From assembly GCF_003591515.1 (NCBI RefSeq), contig NZ_QZCG01000016.1:1-64000 (forward strand): a stretch of 64,000 nucleotides of DNA, given 5' to 3'. A program made the translations under genes and the position numbers. The number at the start of each line of letters is the position of its first letter. Position 1 is the stretch's first letter. This stretch comes from Paracoccus onubensis. GTDB taxonomy: Bacteria > Pseudomonadota > Alphaproteobacteria > Rhodobacterales > Rhodobacteraceae. Shown piece after piece: positions 61,312 to 64,000 of this stretch. The notes below the pieces were generated by a model that saw only the letters and a program-made list of their open reading frames with translations, was not told the origin of the DNA and ran no database searches.

Positions 61312-63435
61312 TCACGCGTATTTCTTTTGAATTTCGTCCGAGATATTCTGCGGAACGGCCTCGTAATGCGAGAACTGCATCGTGAACACCGCACGACCCG
61401 AAGACATCGAGCGCAGGTTGTTGATATAGCCGAACATGTTTGCCAGCGGCACCGCAGCATCAATGACATTCGCATTGCCGCGGCTGTCCTGTCCGCGGAC
61501 CATGCCGCGACGGCTGGTCAGGTCGCCGATGATCGAACCGGTATATTCCTCCGGCGTCACAACTTCGACCTTCATGATCGGCTCGAGCAGTTTCGCACCG
61601 GCCTTGCGCAGACCTTCACGCATTGCCGCGCGGGAAGCGATCTCGAAGGCCAGAACCGACGAGTCGACATCGTGGAAAGCACCATCAAGCAGTGCGACCT
61701 TGAAATCGATCACCGGGAAACCGGCCAGCGGACCGGAATCCATCACCGATTTGATGCCTTTCTCGACGCCCGGAATATATTCCTTCGGCACCGCACCGCC
61801 GACGATGCGCGATTCGAAGGAATACCCCTCGCCCGGCTCGGTCGGCTGAATCTCCAGCTTGACGCGGGCGAACTGGCCCGTGCCGCCGGTCTGCTTCTTG
61901 TGGGTATAGTCGATCTCGGCAGGCTGCGAGATGGTTTCCCGATACGCCACCTGCGGCGCACCGATATTCGCCTCGACCTTGAATTCCCGCTTCATGCGGT
62001 CGACCAGAATGTCCAGGTGAAGTTCACCCATCCCCTTCATGATCGTCTGACCCGATTCCATATCGGTTTCGACGCGGAAGGACGGATCCTCGGCGGCCAG
62101 ACGCTGCAGGGCCAGACCCATCTTTTCCTGATCGGCCTTGGATTTCGGCTCGACGGCGATCTCGATCACCGGCTCGGGGAAGGTCATGGTTTCCAGAACA
62201 ACCTGCTTGACCGGATCGCAAAGCGTGTCGCCCGTGGTGGTCTCTTTCAGACCGGCCAGCGCGATGATGTCGCCTGCAAACGCCTCTTCGATCTCGGTGC
62301 GGTCCTTCGAATGCATCAGCATCATCCGGCCGACACGCTCGCGCTTGCCCTTGGTCGAGTTCAGCATGCTGTCGCCCTTCTTCAACACGCCGGAATAGAT
62401 CCGGGTGAAGGTCAGCGAACCGACGAAGGGGTCGTTCATGATCTTGAAGGCCAGCGCCGAGAACGGCTCGGAATCATCCGCATTCCGCGGGATATTGCGC
62501 TCTTCGTCCTCGTCATCGGGCGAGAAGCCCATCAGGGTCGGAACGTCTTGCGGGCCCGGCAGGAAGTCGATCACAGCGTTCAGAAGCGGCTGCACACCCT
62601 TGTTCTTGAATGCGGAACCGGCAAGCATCGGGAAGAAGGACAGCGACAGCGTGCCTTTGCGGATCAGCTTGCGCAGCGTATCTGCATCAGGCTCATTGCC
62701 TTCCAGATAGGCTTCCATGGCGGCATCGTCCTGCTCGACGGCAAGTTCGATCATGTTGTTGCGCCACTCGGTCGCCAGATCCGTCAGGCTGTCGCGGATC
62801 GGCTGACGAACCCAGCTTGCGCCAAGATCCTCGCCCGTCCAGACCCATTCTTCCATGGTGATCAGATCGATAATGCCTTCAAGATTATCCTCGGAGCCGA
62901 TCGGCAATACGATCGGGCAAGGCGTTCCGCCCGTCCGGTCCTTGACCATCTTCACGCAATTGAAGAAATCGGCACCGATCTTGTCCATCTTGTTGACGAA
63001 GACCAGACGCGGCACCTTGTAACGGTCAGCCTGACGCCACACCGTCTCGGTCTGCGGCTCGACGCCGGCATTCCCGTCCAGCAGCGCGACAGCGCCGTCA
63101 AGAACGGCCAGCGAACGCTCAACCTCGATGGTGAAATCGACGTGGCCCGGCGTATCGATGATGTTGAGGCGGTATTTGGTATCCGAGGTACCCTCGGCGG
63201 ACGGATCTTCCTGACGCTGCCAGAAAGTCGTGGTCGCAGCCGAAGTGATGGTAATACCGCGCTCGGCTTCCTGTTCCATCCAGTCCATCGTCGAGGCGCC
63301 GTCATGGGTCTCGCCGATCTTGTGGTTCTTGCCGGTGTAGAACAGGATACGCTCGGTCATCGTGGTCTTGCCGGCATCGATATGAGCCATGATGCCGAAG
63401 TTACGATAACGCTGTAGCGGATATTCGCGTGCCAT
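61312..63435 (-). CDS. fusA: Elongation factor G
   Basis: 707 residues. G1 [30 protein letters not shown] (effector), [16 protein letters not shown] and [10 protein letters not shown] are all present, followed by domains II-V ending in [20 protein letters not shown]. Translocase of the ribosome. About 10 residues longer than Escherichia coli EF-G owing to a small insertion after the effector region ([18 protein letters not shown]), a common variation. Lies between rpsG and tuf in the str operon. Confidence 0.98.
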   Translation of the reverse strand: MAREYPLQRYRNFGIMAHIDAGKTTMTERILFYTGKNHKIGETHDGASTMDWMEQEAERGITITSAATTTFWQRQEDPSAEGTSDTKYRLNIIDTPGHVDFTIEVERSLAVLDGAVALLDGNAGVEPQTETVWRQADRYKVPRLVFVNKMDKIGADFFNCVKMVKDRTGGTPCPIVLPIGSEDNLEGIIDLITMEEWVWTGEDLGASWVRQPIRDSLTDLATEWRNNMIELAVEQDDAAMEAYLEGNEPDADTLRKLIRKGTLSLSFFPMLAGSAFKNKGVQPLLNAVIDFLPGPQDVPTLMGFSPDDEDEERNIPRNADDSEPFSALAFKIMNDPFVGSLTFTRIYSGVLKKGDSMLNSTKGKRERVGRMMLMHSKDRTEIEEAFAGDIIALAGLKETTTGDTLCDPVKQVVLETMTFPEPVIEIAVEPKSKADQEKMGLALQRLAAEDPSFRVETDMESGQTIMKGMGELHLDILVDRMKREFKVEANIGAPQVAYRETISQPAEIDYTHKKQTGGTGQFARVKLEIQPTEPGEGYSFESRIVGGAVPKEYIPGVEKGIKSVMDSGPLAGFPVIDFKVALLDGAFHDVDSSVLAFEIASRAAMREGLRKAGAKLLEPIMKVEVVTPEEYTGSIIGDLTSRRGMVRGQDSRGNANVIDAAVPLANMFGYINNLRSMSSGRAVFTMQFSHYEAVPQNISDEIQKKYA

Positions 63436-63453
63436 GATGGGCCTTCCTTCCGT

Positions 63454-63924
63454 TTACCAGCGATAATGGCTGAACGCTTTGTTCGCGTCGGCCATCTTGT
63501 GAGTGTCTTCGCGCTTCTTGACGGCGGTACCCCGGCCATTGACGGCGTCGGACAATTCGCCGGCAAGACGCTCTTCCATGGTGTGCTCGTTGCGGTTCTT
63601 GGCGGCGGTGATCAGCCACCGGATCGCCAGAGCTTCACGGCGGATCGGACGGACTTCAACCGGAACCTGATAGGTGGCACCGCCGACGCGGCGCGAACGC
63701 ACCTCGACCGAGGGTTTCACGTTGTCGAGGGCTTCGTGGAAGACTTCGATCGGCTCGCGCTTGAGGCGCTGCTCGACCCGGTCGAGCGCGTTGTACACGA
63801 TGCGCTCGGCAGTGGACTTCTTGCCGTCAACCATCAGGTTGTTCATGAATTTGGTCAGCACGCGATCGCCAAATTTGGCGTCGGGCAGGATTTCGCGCTT
63901 TTCAGCGGCGTGACGACGGGACAT
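63454..63924 (-). CDS. rpsG: 30S ribosomal protein S7
   Basis: 156 residues. Starts [20 protein letters not shown] and contains [40 protein letters not shown] and [21 protein letters not shown]7 nucleates assembly of the small-subunit head. It begins 12 bases after the rpsL stop. Confidence 0.98.
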   Translation of the reverse strand: MSRRHAAEKREILPDAKFGDRVLTKFMNNLMVDGKKSTAERIVYNALDRVEQRLKREPIEVFHEALDNVKPSVEVRSRRVGGATYQVPVEVRPIRREALAIRWLITAAKNRNEHTMEERLAGELSDAVNGRGTAVKKREDTHKMADANKAFSHYRW

Positions 63925-63936
63925 CTGCCTATCTCC

Positions 63937-64000
63937 TTACTTCGGACGCTTCGCGCCGTATTTCGAACGACGCTGACGACGATCTTTGACACCTTGGGTA
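63937..64000 (-). CDS. rpsL: 30S ribosomal protein S12, C-terminal end (cut by the window)
   Basis: The minus strand from the window edge reads TQGVKDRRQRRSKYGAKRPK followed by TAA at 63937-63939. This is the standard end of S12, the decoding-site protein. The rest of the gene lies outside the window. It heads the str operon rpsL-rpsG-fusA-tuf. Confidence 0.96.
   Translation of the reverse strand, partial: TQGVKDRRQRRSKYGAKRPK

Overview
The window looks like chromosomal DNA of a GC-rich alphaproteobacterium of the Rhodobacteraceae, most likely close to Paracoccus. The grounds are the PHA block phaR-phaP-phaC//phaZ with CTGC-N3-GCAG operator-like sites of the type described for Paracoccus denitrificans, tuf lying between fusA and rpsJ, and GC-rich codon use in the core genes. 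Species cannot be fixed from the sequence alone.

Layout. 1-4.3 kb is an accessory edge: an IS5-type transposase tail, a DUF4123 adaptor / pore-type effector / membrane immunity triplet, and a worn conjugative relaxase tail. 4.4-11.5 kb is a sugar-acid catabolic locus: gluconokinase, an SDR of the gluconate 5-dehydrogenase type, a TctABC transporter, an HpcH/HpaI aldolase, a D-2-hydroxyacid dehydrogenase and a GntR regulator. 11.6-20.6 kb is a mixed zone: a broken MFS gene, a quinone-reductase-like flavoprotein, a collapsed alcohol dehydrogenase, two LysR regulators, small membrane proteins and a serine hydrolase. 20.7-24.8 kb holds IS21 debris and a decayed HTTM gene, followed by an intact coupled operon of an alpha/beta hydrolase, a P-loop protein and an ABC-like protein whose ATPase motifs are lost. 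25.3-33.4 kb carries a large secreted nuclease of the ExeM/NucH type and a unit of lactate-permease-like transporter, gamma-glutamyltransferase and GntR regulator, including a 56-residue membrane peptide.

33.7-49.6 kb is a plastic region built from parts. It holds a RES/Xre toxin-antitoxin pair, fragments of otsA, IS5 and a serine recombinase, a second DUF4123-linked effector with three small downstream genes (two clear paralogues) that are probably immunity genes, a ParDE pair, two damaged large serine recombinases, a C5-methyltransferase fragment fused in frame to the end of an IS66 transposase, a DUF2971-like gene and an AT-rich 706-residue protein combining a PIN-like domain, a coiled coil and two membrane helices. 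A tRNA-Ser(GGA) gene at 49.8 kb, with its 3' end facing this region, marks the boundary to the core genome.

49.8-64 kb is core: PHA granule genes, then the translation cluster rplP, rpsC, rplV, rpsS, rplB, rplW, rplD, rplC, rpsJ, tuf, fusA, rpsG and the end of rpsL, all on the minus strand. The ribosomal run stops at rplP, where a bidirectional terminator and the convergent phaZ replace the usual rpmC-rpsQ continuation.

Best candidates for undescribed biology are the PIN-like/transmembrane protein with its DUF2971-like neighbour, the effector module with tandem immunity copies, and the hydrolase/P-loop/degenerate-ABC operon. All functional calls rest on reading motifs by eye; no database search was made.
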